From NCBI GenBank assembly GCA_033220425.1, contig CM065652.1, positions 4,464,001-4,528,000 on the forward strand: a DNA stretch of 64,000 nucleotides, in the 5' to 3' direction. This DNA is from Lepraria neglecta (lineage: Eukaryota > Ascomycota > Lecanoromycetes > Lecanorales > Stereocaulaceae). The notes beneath the pieces are model-generated. The model worked only from the letters and a program-made list of their open reading frames with translations, searched no databases and was not told where the DNA came from. A program made the position numbers and the translations under genes. Shown piece after piece: positions 35,227 to 48,600 of the stretch; within the stretch, counting starts at the first letter, position 1; the number at the start of each line of letters is the position of its first letter.

Positions 35227-36534
35227 TTAAGCAGATTGATCCGCGAACACGATATTGTCCTCCTCATTCCAATCCTCATGCTCCCTCGACACCCTCATTA
35301 CCTCATCGAGAAAATGCTGCGGCAAATCTCTAACCAATTGATCGACCCGTTTGCCGCTCAAAATTACCCCACTGGCCTTTAAGTATGCACCGCAAAAGTC
35401 CTCCCATAGGTTCTTGTCAACTTGCGGCCTGGGATAGTAAGGGTCATTGCCGAGGAAAGCGGGGACGAGTTTCGTATTGACATCGTACTTGGTCAGCTCG
35501 ATATTGGTCGCCTTGTCGAAATCAAGCATCCAGAGATGTGTTATTCTACGATTGAAGTTGATAGCTTCCACCGTGTGCGGTGGAGCAGACATATCATCGT
35601 ATCCTTTTGGCCGTTCATTATCCCATGTTGCAGAGCTCCCGAGTACAAACTCCACGTCCATGCCGTCCACCTGCGCCTGCCAATGCAATATAGCCAAACC
35701 AATCGCCATCTCATTTGCCAGTTCCGAGGCTTCGACTTCAAGATATTCCATCATGTTTAGCCTCAGAGGGAAATTTCGTAGCGTCTCATAGGCGTCGAAC
35801 TGTTGACTAACTGTTTCTCGCTCCCCAAGATAAATACGCGCAAGGCAATCCTTGTTCTCCGGGTCATTTTTGGCTTTCTTCTGAACCTCTTCATTCTGTT
35901 GGAAATACATTTTAATTAGACCCTCTCTCGTAACTTGAGGTAATGGAAGGATCCGGTCCACTGTAAAAGTTGGCTGTCTGGTGCGGTGACTTGCAGGAAA
36001 TCGCTGTATGTTTTCAGACCAGAACTTTTCGTGGTCGGCAGGGTAGTGATCATGACACATTGGGGTCATCGGAATCGTAGAATGTGGGAAGGCTTCCTGC
36101 ATTATTGTTCGTATATGGTTGACTGCATTATGAACTTTGTTGGTAAGACGGAAATCGCTCCATATCCCAAGTACGCTCGTGCCTTTCTTGAACGCCAATT
36201 CGGTTCCTGGTATCTCAAAAACTGTGCCACAAGACCCGAGGCCAATTATTCTCAAATCTTCTCGCCCTGGTTTAGATCCTACCGCGGCGCCTTGCATTCT
36301 TGAGGCAAAGCTTGACGTGGTTGAGATCACAGATCTAGTCGATAGTGCTCTCTTCAACAGCTGGATGAGCGGCTCCTCAGGCTCCTCAGGCAGGGTCGCC
36401 GTTGTAGGCTCAGTCAATCTCGTATAATTGAGTGCACGGATAATTCCCTCCGACATGGTGGTAGAATGGCTTGCACCGGAGACATTTCGACTAGCAGCGT
36501 CAGACATCTTGCGAGTAGGAATGAAAACAGGCAA
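35227..36534 (-). CDS. DUF3669 domain protein
   Basis: A single exon of 435 codons on the minus strand. The C-terminal part THLWMLDFDKATNI, followed by LVPAFLGNDPYYPRP and LWEDFCGAYLKASGVIL, is typical of DUF3669, a fungal domain sometimes annotated in zinc-finger or kinase-like proteins. A kinase-like glycine stretch (IIGLGSCGTVFEIPGTELAF, then KKG) precedes it, and the aspartate in LDFD sits where kinase-like folds keep a metal-binding Asp, so a degenerate kinase fold is possible (inference). Base composition and codon use are normal, although AT-rich mutated DNA lies on both sides, so the gene has escaped RIP. It may be a species-specific or recently acquired gene. Function unknown. Confidence 0.8.
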   Translation of the reverse strand: MPVFIPTRKMSDAASRNVSGASHSTTMSEGIIRALNYTRLTEPTTATLPEEPEEPLIQLLKRALSTRSVISTTSSFASRMQGAAVGSKPGREDLRIIGLGSCGTVFEIPGTELAFKKGTSVLGIWSDFRLTNKVHNAVNHIRTIMQEAFPHSTIPMTPMCHDHYPADHEKFWSENIQRFPASHRTRQPTFTVDRILPLPQVTREGLIKMYFQQNEEVQKKAKNDPENKDCLARIYLGERETVSQQFDAYETLRNFPLRLNMMEYLEVEASELANEMAIGLAILHWQAQVDGMDVEFVLGSSATWDNERPKGYDDMSAPPHTVEAINFNRRITHLWMLDFDKATNIELTKYDVNTKLVPAFLGNDPYYPRPQVDKNLWEDFCGAYLKASGVILSGKRVDQLVRDLPQHFLDEVMRVSREHEDWNEEDNIVFADQSA

Positions 36535-36639
36535 GAGTTGCAGAGTGGATGGCGTAGAGTTAAGACAAGAGTGCAGAGATTTGTATTCTTTGGGAAGATT
36601 TGGAGACTCGTGAAAACATTAGGCAACATGTCAAGTGCA

Positions 36640-37111
36640 TGACTCCTCGAAATAACGCAAATGTTATAGGCGTACCTAAGAGCATGCTCGCGTATCTATA
36701 GTACTAGCGACCTTAATACCTCTAATTACTTCTCTTATCTACGTATCTCTCTAGATCGCTTTTTTAGATATAATCTTATAAAAATAGATTATATAGACTT
36801 TCGGAGTGTTACGACTTGGCCTTCGCGTATTGTTTATATTGATACGCGCTTTCGACTAGCGATTAGCTTGGTATATCCTCAAGTATTTACTACTCTTCCT
36901 ATATCTATCTTCTCTCTTTAGATATATTCTTCTAGCTATAATATACCTCTATTAACTCGCTCTAGATAGATATCTAATATTAGAATATATATTATCTTTA
37001 TCTAGTCTTTATAAGTTAGTTAGCGAGGTTAAATAGACGATATAGAAGATCTCTAAATCTTTACTATAGAAGTAGTTACTAAGGCTATACTACTAGATTA
37101 GTATCGATAGA
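36640..37111 (+). mobile_element. AT-rich flank, probably first visible segment of Gypsy-3
   Basis: RIP-type DNA running up to the 5' end of Helitron A. Its right part (about 36,990-37,111) lines up loosely with the leader/gag part of the Gypsy copies at 42,641-49,230 and 54,821-61,408, and the DNA right of Helitron A clearly continues the same gag region. An LTR-like start (tgttacgact) occurs at about 36,805, but no paired LTR or target duplication was found. It is an old, broken fossil; its left boundary is uncertain. Confidence 0.4.
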
Positions 37112-37490
37112 ATCTTTCTTCTAATAATAGATTATCACGACTTTCGGAGGCGTTCCGCACTTGCAGCCAATTAGAATGGCCCTATACTTCGAGACTTCTT
37201 TGCCTAAACTGCCTTCTTCGGCCTAGCGCCGCTAAGCAAGAATATTAAAATCGAAATCCGCATCGCAACTTCTTCGCAGTACTTCCCCGCGCTATATACA
37301 TCATATAATATCGAGATAATTTCATAAGTTTTGGAACCAAGCATACGCTTTCCAACGCCGTCAAAATTTTCAAAATCGGTCCATTTACGCAAAAGTTATG
37401 AGTAAAAGAAGCGTTTTCGCGATGTTTTGCGGGCAGTACAAGCTCGGTAGCAAATGCCAAGTATTAAGCTTGGCGCCCCCGGATAGCTTC
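37112..37490 (+). repeat. Helitron 5'-terminal region with the family repeat unit
   Basis: This first part of Helitron A is shared, on the opposite strand, with 54,110-54,455 (Helitron B) and 63,393-63,680 (Helitron C). It contains one unit of the ~200-bp family repeat marked by ttggaaagcg, cttatgaaat and tatatagcgcgggg. Short open frames in it follow from the lack of stops in that repeat and are not genes. Confidence 0.7.
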
Positions 37491-37669
37491 CAAAACAAAC
37501 ATACCAATATTAATATATATCCTACCTACTATTATACAATGGCCCCAGGCGCTCTAGAGCCCTTTCGACTTGATGGCAGAGGTATTAGTAACTGCTATAT
37601 CGCGCGCTATCGACAGAGGGGCTAGCTATTCCGTATATATCAAGATTCTCCTTCCCCTATGTTACGAAC

Positions 37670-38088
37670 CGTGCGTACCGGTCTTCGTATATGGATTGAT
37701 TCTCAATGAGGATGGAGGTGCAACCAACAAGAGGTGAAGCAGGCTTCAGTGGTGCTAAGCGGGTCTGGTATATGATCAGGTGATATATATTCAGTGCCTA
37801 GCCTAAGAGATCTATCGCATGTAGTAAACAATTGAATAGCAAGTTGAGCACGATGCTCCAAGTGGTGAGCAGTGCTCCGCATATATAGACATACGAAATC
37901 CATGCCAAGCATTCTTGATCGCACTGATCGCACTGATCGCATCTGCGCTCATTGCGACCACTGCGCTCATCGCTTAACATGCCAAGCCTTCAGGGTCTGT
38001 CCGAGTCGGACACCGACTCGTCGACTCGAACCATGACGGGCGCTACGCTCCATGAGCGCATCCCTGATCATGTTTCCTGATCGTAACA
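37670..38088 (-). mobile_element. Solo LTR (Gypsy type), 419 bp
   Basis: Begins tgttacgaacc and ends gatcgtaaca, flanked by a 5-bp target duplication CCCTA. It is inserted in the 5' part of Helitron A; the matching part of Helitron B has no such insertion. The TATA-like box (ctatatatgcgg on the minus strand) and one ~75-bp unit of a GATCAGTGC-type minisatellite show that the LTR reads on the minus strand. It is an inverted relative of the LTR at 38,752-39,267. Confidence 0.85.
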
Positions 38089-38751
38089 CCCTACTCCTAA
38101 TATACCTACTAATCGTCGAAAACGCCAGAATTCGTCTACAGCCCTCCGGGGCCTTCCTAATAAAGACCTCAACCGTAGAATACGAGGTTAGGGTGGGGGG
38201 AAACACGCCAGGACCGCTGAGAGCGCTAGGGACCTCGATATTACTACTACAAATTAGCACGAAGAAATATAAAATACGCAGAGGAGGCAGATCATTCGAC
38301 CGCAGTAGCAGAACGCCTATCTACGGCCTCGCCCTATCTAATTAGGTGTCTAATAAGTTATCTCAGTAGTTATACCGCCCTATAATCTAGAGGATTCGAG
38401 CCTACCTAAGTACCGAGATTCTTCTTCTGAAGAGGAAGTACCCCTGCTAGAACCGCGATATAACCTCCGCTAGAGATAGAGATACGCCTAGTAGGCACGA
38501 GAGAACAGCGAGGAACGTATACTACGTTAGCGGCGTCGCCGTCGACTATATTAGTACTATAATACTATAGATAAGGATAGTAGAACTCTACCTAGTACGT
38601 ATCTAAGTACTCAGCTACCGTAAGTATATATCGATCTTCTAGAATATATTATACTACTATAGTTCTTTAATCTAACTAATAAATACCCTTATTACTATAC
38701 CTTCTCTTTCGAAGGTAAGCGTCTTTCTACTAAACGGTAGTAGTACTATTA

Positions 38752-39267
38752 TATTACGATCAGGAAACATGATCAGGGATGCGCTCAAGGAGCGTAGCGC
38801 CCGTCATGGTTCGAGTCGACGAGTCGGTGTCCGACTCGGACAGACCCTGAAGGCTTGGCATGTTAAGCGATGAGCGCAGTGGTCGCAATGAGCGCAGATG
38901 CGATCAGTGCGATCAGTGCGATCAGGGATGCTTGGCATATTAAGCGATAAGCGCAGTGGTCGCAATGAGCGCAGGTGCGATCAGTGCGACCAGTGCGATC
39001 AAGAATGCTTGGCATGGATTTCGTATGTCTATATATACGGAGCACTGCTTACCACTTGGAGCATCGTGCTCAACTTACTATTCAATTGTTTACTACATGC
39101 GATAGATCTCCTAGGCTAGGCACTGAACATATATCATCTAATTATATACCAGACCCGCTTAGTATCACTTGAAGCCTGCTTCACCCTCTTGCTCTATTGT
39201 ACCTCCATCCCTATTGAGAATCAATTCACACATAACGGACCACCGCACGCAACGTGGTTCGTAACAT
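38752..39267 (+). mobile_element. Solo LTR (Gypsy type), 516 bp
   Basis: Same family as the LTR at 37,670 but in the opposite orientation, flanked by TATTA on both sides. It is longer mainly because its minisatellite has two ~75-bp units (about 38,860-39,010) rather than one. The TATA-like box tctatatatacgg lies at about 39,028-39,042. Helitron B keeps the uninterrupted site near 53,268, so the insertion came after the two Helitron copies separated. Confidence 0.87.
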
Positions 39268-39389
39268 ATTAGAACGGTATAATTAATATCTAGGTATCTA
39301 ATTTACCTGACTTCGAATTCCTTAAACGACTACCCGAAGGTAACCCTAAGCGTCGAGTTCTTGCGCTGAACAAGCTGTTTTATAAGGTA

Positions 39390-40090
39390 GAATACATATT
39401 AGATAGTTAGGACCGTATCCGGGACCCTTATTGGCCAGGCCATTATAAGATAAAACGGACTGCCCGTAGTACTACGTTTATTAAGAGGGTCTTAAACTAT
39501 AATAACCTACTTTCTTCTACTAGTAAGGGTATAGATAAGATGGATTACCGGGTTAGGCGGACTATATATAAGATCCAAGAGGGGATATATTACGCTATTA
39601 GTCTATTTTTGCCTGAAGAAGGCGTTACTAAGAGATACGCCTAGTACTACTTTATTAATAATAGCTAGAATTAAGTAGATACCCGTATAACGTATACTAG
39701 GCAGGTCGAAAGATCTATTAATATAGATATAGTACTTCTTCTTCAGCGACTGCTTCGAGATATTAACCTCTATATATAGAGCTTTAAGACTTGCCGAGAA
39801 CGCTTATTAGATAATAAGATAAGATACCCTCTATAGACTATAAACGTCCGTATTATATAATACGACCCTAGGTATACTAATCGCGGTATATATAACCGCC
39901 CTATATCTAGTAAAGTTGCCTATATTATAATTACTCCTCCCGATGGCGTAAAGGGACGTATTATATAAGATATTCGTATTAAAGTCAAGGGTAGAGGCCT
40001 TATAAAGGTATCTGAATAGTATTTATCCTATATAGCCCTGCGATATATCCTACCTTTCCCTTATAGGGAATAGAGCTAGTATAATAGTCT
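39390..40090 (+). pseudogene. Helitron-like N-terminal domain (Helitron A), decayed
   Basis: Plus-strand translation shows YWPGHYKIKRTARSTTF, then ISLFLPEEGVTKRYA, the RQVERSINIDIVLLLQRLL block, FKTCRERLLDNKIRYPL and finally YIALRYILPFPY. This order matches the N-terminal domain found ahead of Rep in Helitron transposases. Several stops interrupt it, all compatible with C-to-T or G-to-A change. The same domain is found on the minus strand in Helitron B (about 52,480-53,250). Confidence 0.75.
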
Positions 40091-40869
40091 ATCGCTACGA
40101 GGATATAATAGGCTTCTAGAAGGATATCTCTTCGCTACCCGCAGGTTAAATATAAGGCAGGGAACTACTTAGTACTATAGTATATATTAGGACCCCGACC
40201 GGCCTGAGTATAGCGACGAGGAGGATAAGCCGGAAAGGGATAGAGCTGCTCCGAGAGGTCGTAGAGGGTCTATACAGGTTACGAGGAGTTAGATCTATTG
40301 CTATTGGCTATAGGTAAGCCTATTTCATATCTTTTAAATATCTGCCCTTGTATTAGTAAGATTATATTTTCTAGTACTTTATATCTTTATATAGGATATT
40401 GCGATCTTCTATTATTTTTCTTCTAAGAAGCGCCGCTCCCCTTCTATACTATCTTAGTAATGCCCCTATAAGCGCTAGATATGTAGCGCTTTATAGTAGT
40501 GGCTATAGACGTCGCTATCGATAGTTATAGAAGATATATAATATAAGTAAGCTAGATATAGAGAAAGAATTTCGTTCTAAATGTAATTTATATAGAACTA
40601 TTAATATATTACTAAGAATAGCACCAAAATAATCGACGACTAGCAAATTTACATCGTATTTTTTGTATTTTTGAGTTTTCGGAGCGGAATTTCTCTACGG
40701 GGCAAAATTTAATATTTTAAAGAATTCTTCTACTAATACTATAATAGTACCGCAACGGTAGATTCTCTCGATTACTCTATTCCGAGCGTCTCCTTGGTTA
40801 CTTCGTTACTAATACTTACGCTACTATTGAATAGAATAACCTGAATTAGTATATTAAGTATTAGTATAA

Positions 40870-42500
40870 AATTCGGGTGCTTAGCTATAAAGACTTAATC
40901 GATCGACTATACGAGGATCTAGATCTAGGGCTCGGCGATCTTGGTAGTAAGGTTACCATTCTACTATCTAGTATAGCCGATAGCCCTAGAGCTATAAAGG
41001 CAGATATAGAGGACGCTTTAATAGTAGTACGGTATCGAGGTAATCCTACCTTCTTTATAACTTTTATATATAATCTAAACTAGGCTAATATCCGCCGTTT
41101 AATTCGACTCGGTTTATTGATAATAGAGGTTTATAATATATAGGTACGGGTTTTTAATATAAAGCTCAGGGAGCTTCTTAAAGATCTTTTCGAGAGATAT
41201 ATCCTAGGTATCTATATTGGTTATTACTATATAGTTGAATTTTAAAAGCGAGGTCTACTATATACCTATATCCTTCTTATTATTCGTGAGGAGGATAAAA
41301 TTAGATATATCTCCTAGATCGATAACGCTATATAGGCCGTTATTCCTGATAAGACGAAGGATCTAGTACTCTATAAGTTAGTAACTACTTATATAATCTA
41401 TCGCCGTTACTTAGCCTCTAATATCTACTAGGATAAAGAGAAGAACTAGTACTCTAAGTTCTTCCCTAAGGATGTTTATAATAAGTTATCGTTCGATCCT
41501 AAGGGAGTATACCTATATTATCGACGCCCGTATATAGAGCCTACTCCGGAGGGCTATACTAACTAATAGATTATTCCCTATAACCTCTAGCTTCTAAAGA
41601 AATACCGTACTTATCTAAATATTAAGATCTGCGCCTCTATTAAGTCTATTTTTTACTTATTCAAGTACGTCTATAAGGGTCTAGACTAGGTAAATATTTC
41701 GGTCACTTAATTAATAACGGTGCCTTAGGGGAACTCTGTACCGCCGGGGTAGTAATAGCTAGAGCCTCTATTAGTTAATAAGGTTACCGAATTCTATAAA
41801 AGTCGCTAGATAGGAAGCTCCGAGACTTGCTAGAAGATCTTTAGATTTAGTATAGGGGGGATTAAGCCTTATATTAAACGGCTATAGATTCATTTACCTA
41901 AGGAGTAGTAGATTAGCGTCGATCTAGATAGGGAGACTACTAAGACTATTCTCGATAAGGACTTATTACGTAAGATATAGTTAACGGAGTTCTTCGAGAT
42001 GAATTATCTTGCTAAGGAAGCCTTAGAGAATAATTAGCCTCTACTATTTAGAAGAAAAAACGGGTAACTATACCTTCTAGATATAAACCCCCTTGACTAT
42101 CTATATAACGAATTTCCTATATATTTTATATAGGATAAGAGGAAACGGATATAGTTTATTCGCGAGAAGAGGGAGGTAATTGGATATATATATATAATTA
42201 GTTCTAAACAAGGTGATTTGTACTATTACCGACTCCTTCTTACCTACCGTTAGGGGGTAATATTATTTAATAATCTACGGACTATTAACGGCGAGCTTCT
42301 AACGTATAAAGTAGCCTATATTTAACTTAGATTAGTAGAGAATAATAAGTACTGCGTAGAGATACTAGAGGAAGTAAAGACTCTTTGCTTACTAGTAGCA
42401 CTATAAGATCTTTTCGTAACTATTCTATTGGAACTATACCCGGAGGACCCTTTAGCGCTTTGGGAGAAATTTAAAGTAAGGTATATATCTATTTTTATTA
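40870..42500 (+). pseudogene. Helitron Rep (rolling-circle initiator) region, decayed
   Basis: Recognisable segments are YRGNPTFFITFIYNLN, RVFNIKLRELLKDLFERYI, the Rep block around 41,233-41,280 (VEF-KRGLLYTYILLII) and SIKSIFYLFKYVYKGLD, and near the right end PEDPLALWEKFK. In active Helitrons the 41,233 block reads EFQKRGLPHAHILL with the HUH histidines; here both histidine positions read as Tyr, as C-to-T mutation would produce. The region ends shortly before Gypsy-1. Confidence 0.8.
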
Positions 42501-42640
42501 CTGCTATCGTTATTTTTCTATCTAAGTTAGACTATATTCTATATTCGAGTCGGACTATATTTAACTAAGTCGAACTATATTCCCTATCCGAGTCGGACTA
42601 TATATTCTAACTATTAAAATAGTATATCGGACGACTATAC

Positions 42641-45600
42641 TATTACGACCTACGTCCGATCGTTTACCTAACGGTAAGATAACCGGGTATAGGTATATAT
42701 CTTATGCTTCTATAGGAGAGGAGTTACTTAGGTAGAATAGCAGTCTTCTTCGAGTGTAGGTAACTAATACGTTCTATATTGATAACTAGTAAAGTATAGT
42801 ACAAGGAGTACCAGGAAGATTAACCAAGTAATGGTTTACTAAGTTGAATATACTGTTCTAAATAGTAGGCAGAGCCCCGTATATATAGATATAAGAAATC
42901 CTGCCAAGCGTTCTATAATCGCTTGACCGCTTATCGCTCCGGCGCTTATTATTCCTAATCGCTTGATCGCTTAGCGCTCCAGCGCTTATCATTCCTGATC
43001 GCTTAATCGCTTAGCGCTCTAGCGCTTATCGCTTCAGCTACTAGTCCTATCTATAGTGCTTCGTCCTATAGGACAGTCCTGTTAGAACCAATAGTTCTAA
43101 TACTAGCCCCCTCTCCCAGATTTCTCGTCCCGAGAAACCATCTATCCTTTATACTACCCTAACGTACTAAATGATCTAAGGACCCTGTTATTCGTCGTAC
43201 CGAACTCTCTAAGGAGCTCTTGGAAGCTGTTATACGTCCTTGTAATAACTATACCCGCTTGGGTAGACAGTATCTAGTAGGATCCAGTTCCGACCGTTGT
43301 TCCGCCTACGTAGCTAGTAGTAAGAAGTACGACCTTATAGTATCGCCCCTTGAAATATATCGTATTAAAAGTGCGCGAAAGAAAGTTCGTACCGAGATTC
43401 GTGAAATAGTTACTAAGCTCGTACAATTATAAGCGGAGGAGGATTATATCGAAGATAAGAAGAGACGGCTTATTGAAAGAGAACTCCTGAATATCGCGGA
43501 GCTAGAGGAGGACCAACGAGCTTCCTCGGATGCTCCGGACAACCTTATGTTTAACGTCGGCTCCGAGCAGTTCGACCTCCCCCCCGGCCTAGAGGGCCCC
43601 GAGAGTTTCGACTGGTCTTCCCTTATCTCTGATGAAACTCTTATAGGCGTTCCCCGCAATTCCCCGCAAGGTTCCTAAGAGGTTCCTAGGTACTTTCCGT
43701 TTCATCGTACCCTTTCTACTTAACCAGATAGAACTAATTCCTTCTATCTAGGATCCTCTCGACCTTATACTCTGTTTCTTCCTTAATATTATAATAAAAC
43801 GTTTCTTAGAGTAGTATATTAGAGTCTACTAGCTCTAGAAGTAAGATATAGAATACCGGATATACTTTAGCGTCAGGTAGAAGCTCGAGTTTATAGTTAA
43901 TAGCCCCCTTTACCTTCTTAATCAAGAATAGTCTAACCTTGACGTAATCTAGTTTCTTGCTTGGTCTCGTTATCTTTATATTTTTTATTAAGAGATATAC
44001 TTTATCCCCCTCTTTAAGCTGAGGAACATTCTTTCTTTTACTATTAACTTATTCCTTTAACTTATTATTTAAGCTTCCGATTATCTTTTATATATCCTTA
44101 TATAAACTTTTTAGCTCCTCTACCTTAACTAAGGCTTTTTCTATGTTAGGTCCTTCCCTAGGATATAGAAATATATTCGTATTCTTCCTGTGATTAGTAA
44201 AGAATAGTGTTAGACCTGTCGTGTCTAATCTCTTATTATTATATGCTAGTTATACTATCGGGAGTAGTAAAACCTAGTTATCCTGTTTTAGGTTTATATA
44301 GTATCTGAGATATACCTCTATTATTTGATTCGCACGTTCTATTTATCTATTAGTCTATAGATGGTACGCCGTTAATATTCAAAGTTTAGTTCTAATCGCT
44401 ACTATCAGCGTTCTCTAGTAGTTAGAAGTAAATAACTTGTCTCTATCGGATATTATTGATTTAGGTATACTATAATCTCTTATTAACTTGTCGAGTAATA
44501 TAAAGGCTAACTAATCCGCCTTGTATATTTCTTTGAAAGGTATTATAATTATATACTTCGTGAGTTTATCTATAATAACTATAATTAAGTTAAAGGTGTC
44601 CTGCGTAGCCGGATCCTTCGAAGGTAGTAATTTAACTATAAAGTCTATTATAACATTATCCTATAGTAATTCTAGTATAGGCGCAAACTGAATTTGCCCG
44701 TACTTGGCGTATTATATAGACTTGTTCTGCTAGTATTGAATATATTCTCTAATATATTGCTTAACGCGTATCCGAAGTTTCGGCGCTATATATCCTCGTC
44801 CTAGGAGTTCTATTATCTTAGATACTCTAGGGTGACCTTATAATAGGTCATCGTAGTAATCCCTAATTACTTCTTTAACGTATATATCAGGTAAGTAAGT
44901 TTTTTCCTAATATCTAAGTAATACTAAATCTAGTTAATCCTCTCGTAGCTTTATTACAAATATATCGTTATTATAGGCCTTTACGATCCTATTAGTTATA
45001 TCGGGTCCTAATATACGAAGGGTCATTGCTAGTGCTTGGTATAGTACTAATGATCTATCGGCTTCTTGTTTTAGGATTAGTTATTCCGTAATATTCTTTT
45101 CTTCTATATAGTCTAACCGCCTACTAAGCGTATCTACTCGACTATTATCTCTTCCTAGGGTATAGGTTATCTTGAACTTATATTATCCGAGTAGTTCTAA
45201 CTATCTAACTTATCTTCTATTTAACTCTTTCGTTATTATAAAGTTAAGAAGATTCTTATAATCCGTAAAGATAGTTAGGTCTAAGTAGCTTTCTACGTAT
45301 ACTCTCTAATTTTAAAGTATATATACTACGGCGAGTAGTTCCTTATTATATATATCGTAGTTTTATTCTACTACTAACATTTTTCGTGAAAAGTAGGTAA
45401 TAGGATACTACTTTTGGTCCTTTATTTAATAAAGGCATACTCTAATTACAAGATCCGAGGTATCTATTTCGATATAAGCCGGTTCGTTAGCTTGAAAGGT
45501 ATAGAGCACTAGTAGATCTATATATACTTTTTTTAACGTATTAAACGACTTCTATTATTCTTGTCCCTATATAAATCCAATATCTTTCTTTATAATATCT

Positions 45601-48600
45601 ATAAGTAGAAGTACTTTCTTTAAGTAGCCCTCTATAAACTTCCTATTAAAGTTGGTAAACCCTAAGAAACTTTATACTACTTTGACGTCTTATAGTATAG
45701 GCTATTCCGCTATAGCTTTGATCTTTTCTAGGCTTATACTAATACCTTTTATACTAACTATAAATCCTAGGAACTTAATAGAGTCCCTGTAAAACTTACA
45801 CTTTTCTGGTTTAAGGAGAAGTCCCGCTTATAATAGGTATTCGATAACGTCCTATATATACTTAACGTGTTCTTCCTTCTTCTTAGAGTAGATTAAGATA
45901 TTATTAAGGTACGCTATCGCTATTCGATCTAAGTATACTTGTACGACGTTATTAATAAGTACTTAGCAGGTTACTAGTGCGTTAGTGAGTCCAAACGGTA
46001 TTACTAAATACTTGTAGTAGCTATATCTGGTTCGGAAGGCAGTTTTCCATTCTTCGCCCTCTTTTATCCGAATTAGATTATATACGCCTCTAAGGTCTAG
46101 TTTCGTGAATATCTTTGCCTTACCGAGCCGATTCTATAGCTCGCTAATATTTAGTAAAGGATACCTGTTTTTGATTATAATATCGTTTAACTTTCGATAG
46201 TCGACGTATAGTCTTAAGCTTCTATCCTTCTTCGGCGCGAAGAGGATTGGATAACCTACTAGTAATTTGGATTCCCGAATAAATCCTTTCTTAAGGTTCT
46301 TATCGATATACCCGCGAAGTATAGTAAGTTCCTTTTCTAATAATATATAGATAGGTCTAAATATTGGCGCCTTGCTAGGTTCGAGTTCGATCTTATAATC
46401 CTATAGCTAGTGCTTAGGTAATACTTTTACGCTCGTCTCTTCCTTAAATAGGTATACCTACCGTTTATATTCCCGAGGGATTATAGAAGGTTCGTCTTTC
46501 CCTTTAATAGCTCTCTCTTTAGTATCCCGCTAACCTTTACTAGTAACTAAGGAGTTAAGCCTTCTCTCTTGGAAGTCGCTCTTATTATTTAAGAATAAAG
46601 TAATATATACTTCGACCGGTCTTCGGTTCTTTCTCTTATCTATTATTATCTACTACTAACTAATAGGTCTAATACTAGTAACGTTTCCAGATCGTCCGAA
46701 TTTAAGTACTTTTATCTTCTAGTTGATTTCTAGATTATATTTATTTAACTAAGGTATTCCCAAAATGATATTATAAGTGGCTATCCTAACTATATCGAAT
46801 GTAATCTCCTTGTAGTATTACTGAATTATTACTGGTAGGGAGAGTGTTTCCTCCTCTACTTTTCCTATTGAAAATACTAACCTATCGGCTAGGCGTAGCT
46901 TATAAGACACTTTCTTCTTTCGGGTTAGTAGGCCGCTTGAGTCTACTAAGTTCCTTGAGATAAAATTCCCTGTAGCCCCGCTATCTATTATCGCTACGGT
47001 CCGCTATCCGTTAATATTCACTGGTATAATAATATAAGTGTGGTATTGGGCGGAATATAATTGTTATTTAGGGAATAATGTATTAATCTCCTTATACTTC
47101 CCTGTAGTATAAGAGATTACTCTTTTCCCTATAATAGTAGGAATCTATATACTTCCTTTATACCCTTATACGGAATATATTTATTATATAGATAGCTATA
47201 CTATAGTACTTGGTTATAAGCTCCTCTCTTAAAGACTTTGAGTGAGTTATTTCTTTCTTTTTCCACTATTAGTACCTATCTTCCTTATACTTATACTACT
47301 ATATCTCTCTATAGTAAGCTTTCTTAAGTAGGGGTACCGTATATTCTTTCGCCAAACGGCCCCTTTCTTCCCTATATATTGAATAATCGGGTAATATATA
47401 CTTAGTATATAGAATTTCGCTATATCGCTAATATTCCCTATTATATCGATAGTCTTGTATAGGTTCGTCCCATTTGGGTTTTATAGATAATTGCTTATTT
47501 AGTATACCTTATACTTTGCTTTCGATCTCGTCGAAGAGTTTATATTTATCTTTATCCGATTGAGGTTCTCTAATTTCTAGTAATTTTCCTTCTGTTTGGG
47601 ATATAGTAGATCTAGGTTCGGGTGTTAATGCTGGCCTCTCTAGACTAGCTTTCCGCTGTTCCTAATCTATCTCATATTATTAAGATCTATTACTATCCCT
47701 ATAGTAATATCTCTATACTTCTTTATTGAATTCTAATTCGAAGGTATTATCTTCCGAATCCTGACTAGATTCTTCTTTGTCGTATAATTACTATATTTCT
47801 TCGGAGTCTTCCTTATTATCTAGAGGTCCTCCTTCTATTACGTTAATCTACGGTCGGTATACTATATTCTTCGACCTGTAGTCTCTAGCTATATAACCTA
47901 GTTTACTATAGCTATAGTAAGTAATTACTTTCTTTCCCCTATACTACTTTTTCCCTTTAAAGTTTCCTTTCTTCTTTCCTATCTAAATAAAGTTAATCTC
48001 TATTAGTACTATATTACGATAAGTATTATATTCCCTATAGTCTTATCGGTAGTTCCTTGTTTTTAAAAAGAATCCCTTATATTAGGTTCCGCTAACTCCT
48101 CCGTCGTGCCGCTTCTCTATAGATCGTTTAAATAACTTATTATTAATCTCGATCATATTTTTAATAAGTCTATCTAGAGTGTCGATTACTCCTCCGAATC
48201 TTATAAGCTCGTCTTTAATATTGTCTTTAAGGCCTTGACAATATATCGTTATTAGTATATTATTATCCTAGCCTATTTTAGTCGCGTATATCTGAAATTA
48301 AGTTGAAAACTCTAATACCGACTTCTTCTGCTTTATATGCTGAATGATATGTATTACTACGTTTACCTTATTGGAAGGTCCGAATATACGGCGGATTTTA
48401 ACTATAAACTTTAGTATACTCTCTATCTATAACTTAACGTCGCTATCTTCGTCGTTATCTTCTATATACTTCTTTAGGAAAGGTTCGACCTATTTCTAAG
48501 CCCGTCCTCGTAGGTAAGATATAGCGAAGGTAGTATATCTAGTTACTAGGAGCAAGTCTCCCTGGAATAGAAGGTATAGTTATACTTGTATAAGCTATGG

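Noticed and set aside
36805-36990. Possible full LTR beginning tgttacgact
   Set aside because: No matching end, partner or target duplication found; kept only as a note under the Gypsy-3 segment.
37670-39267. The two inverted LTRs as arms of one inverted-repeat element
   Set aside because: Each has its own target duplication (CCCTA, TATTA), so they are independent solo LTR insertions.
42926-43035. Regular short repeats resembling a CRISPR array
   Set aside because: Eukaryotic LTR context, units are contiguous without unique spacers, and the same repeat recurs in the partner LTR at 49,045-49,165.
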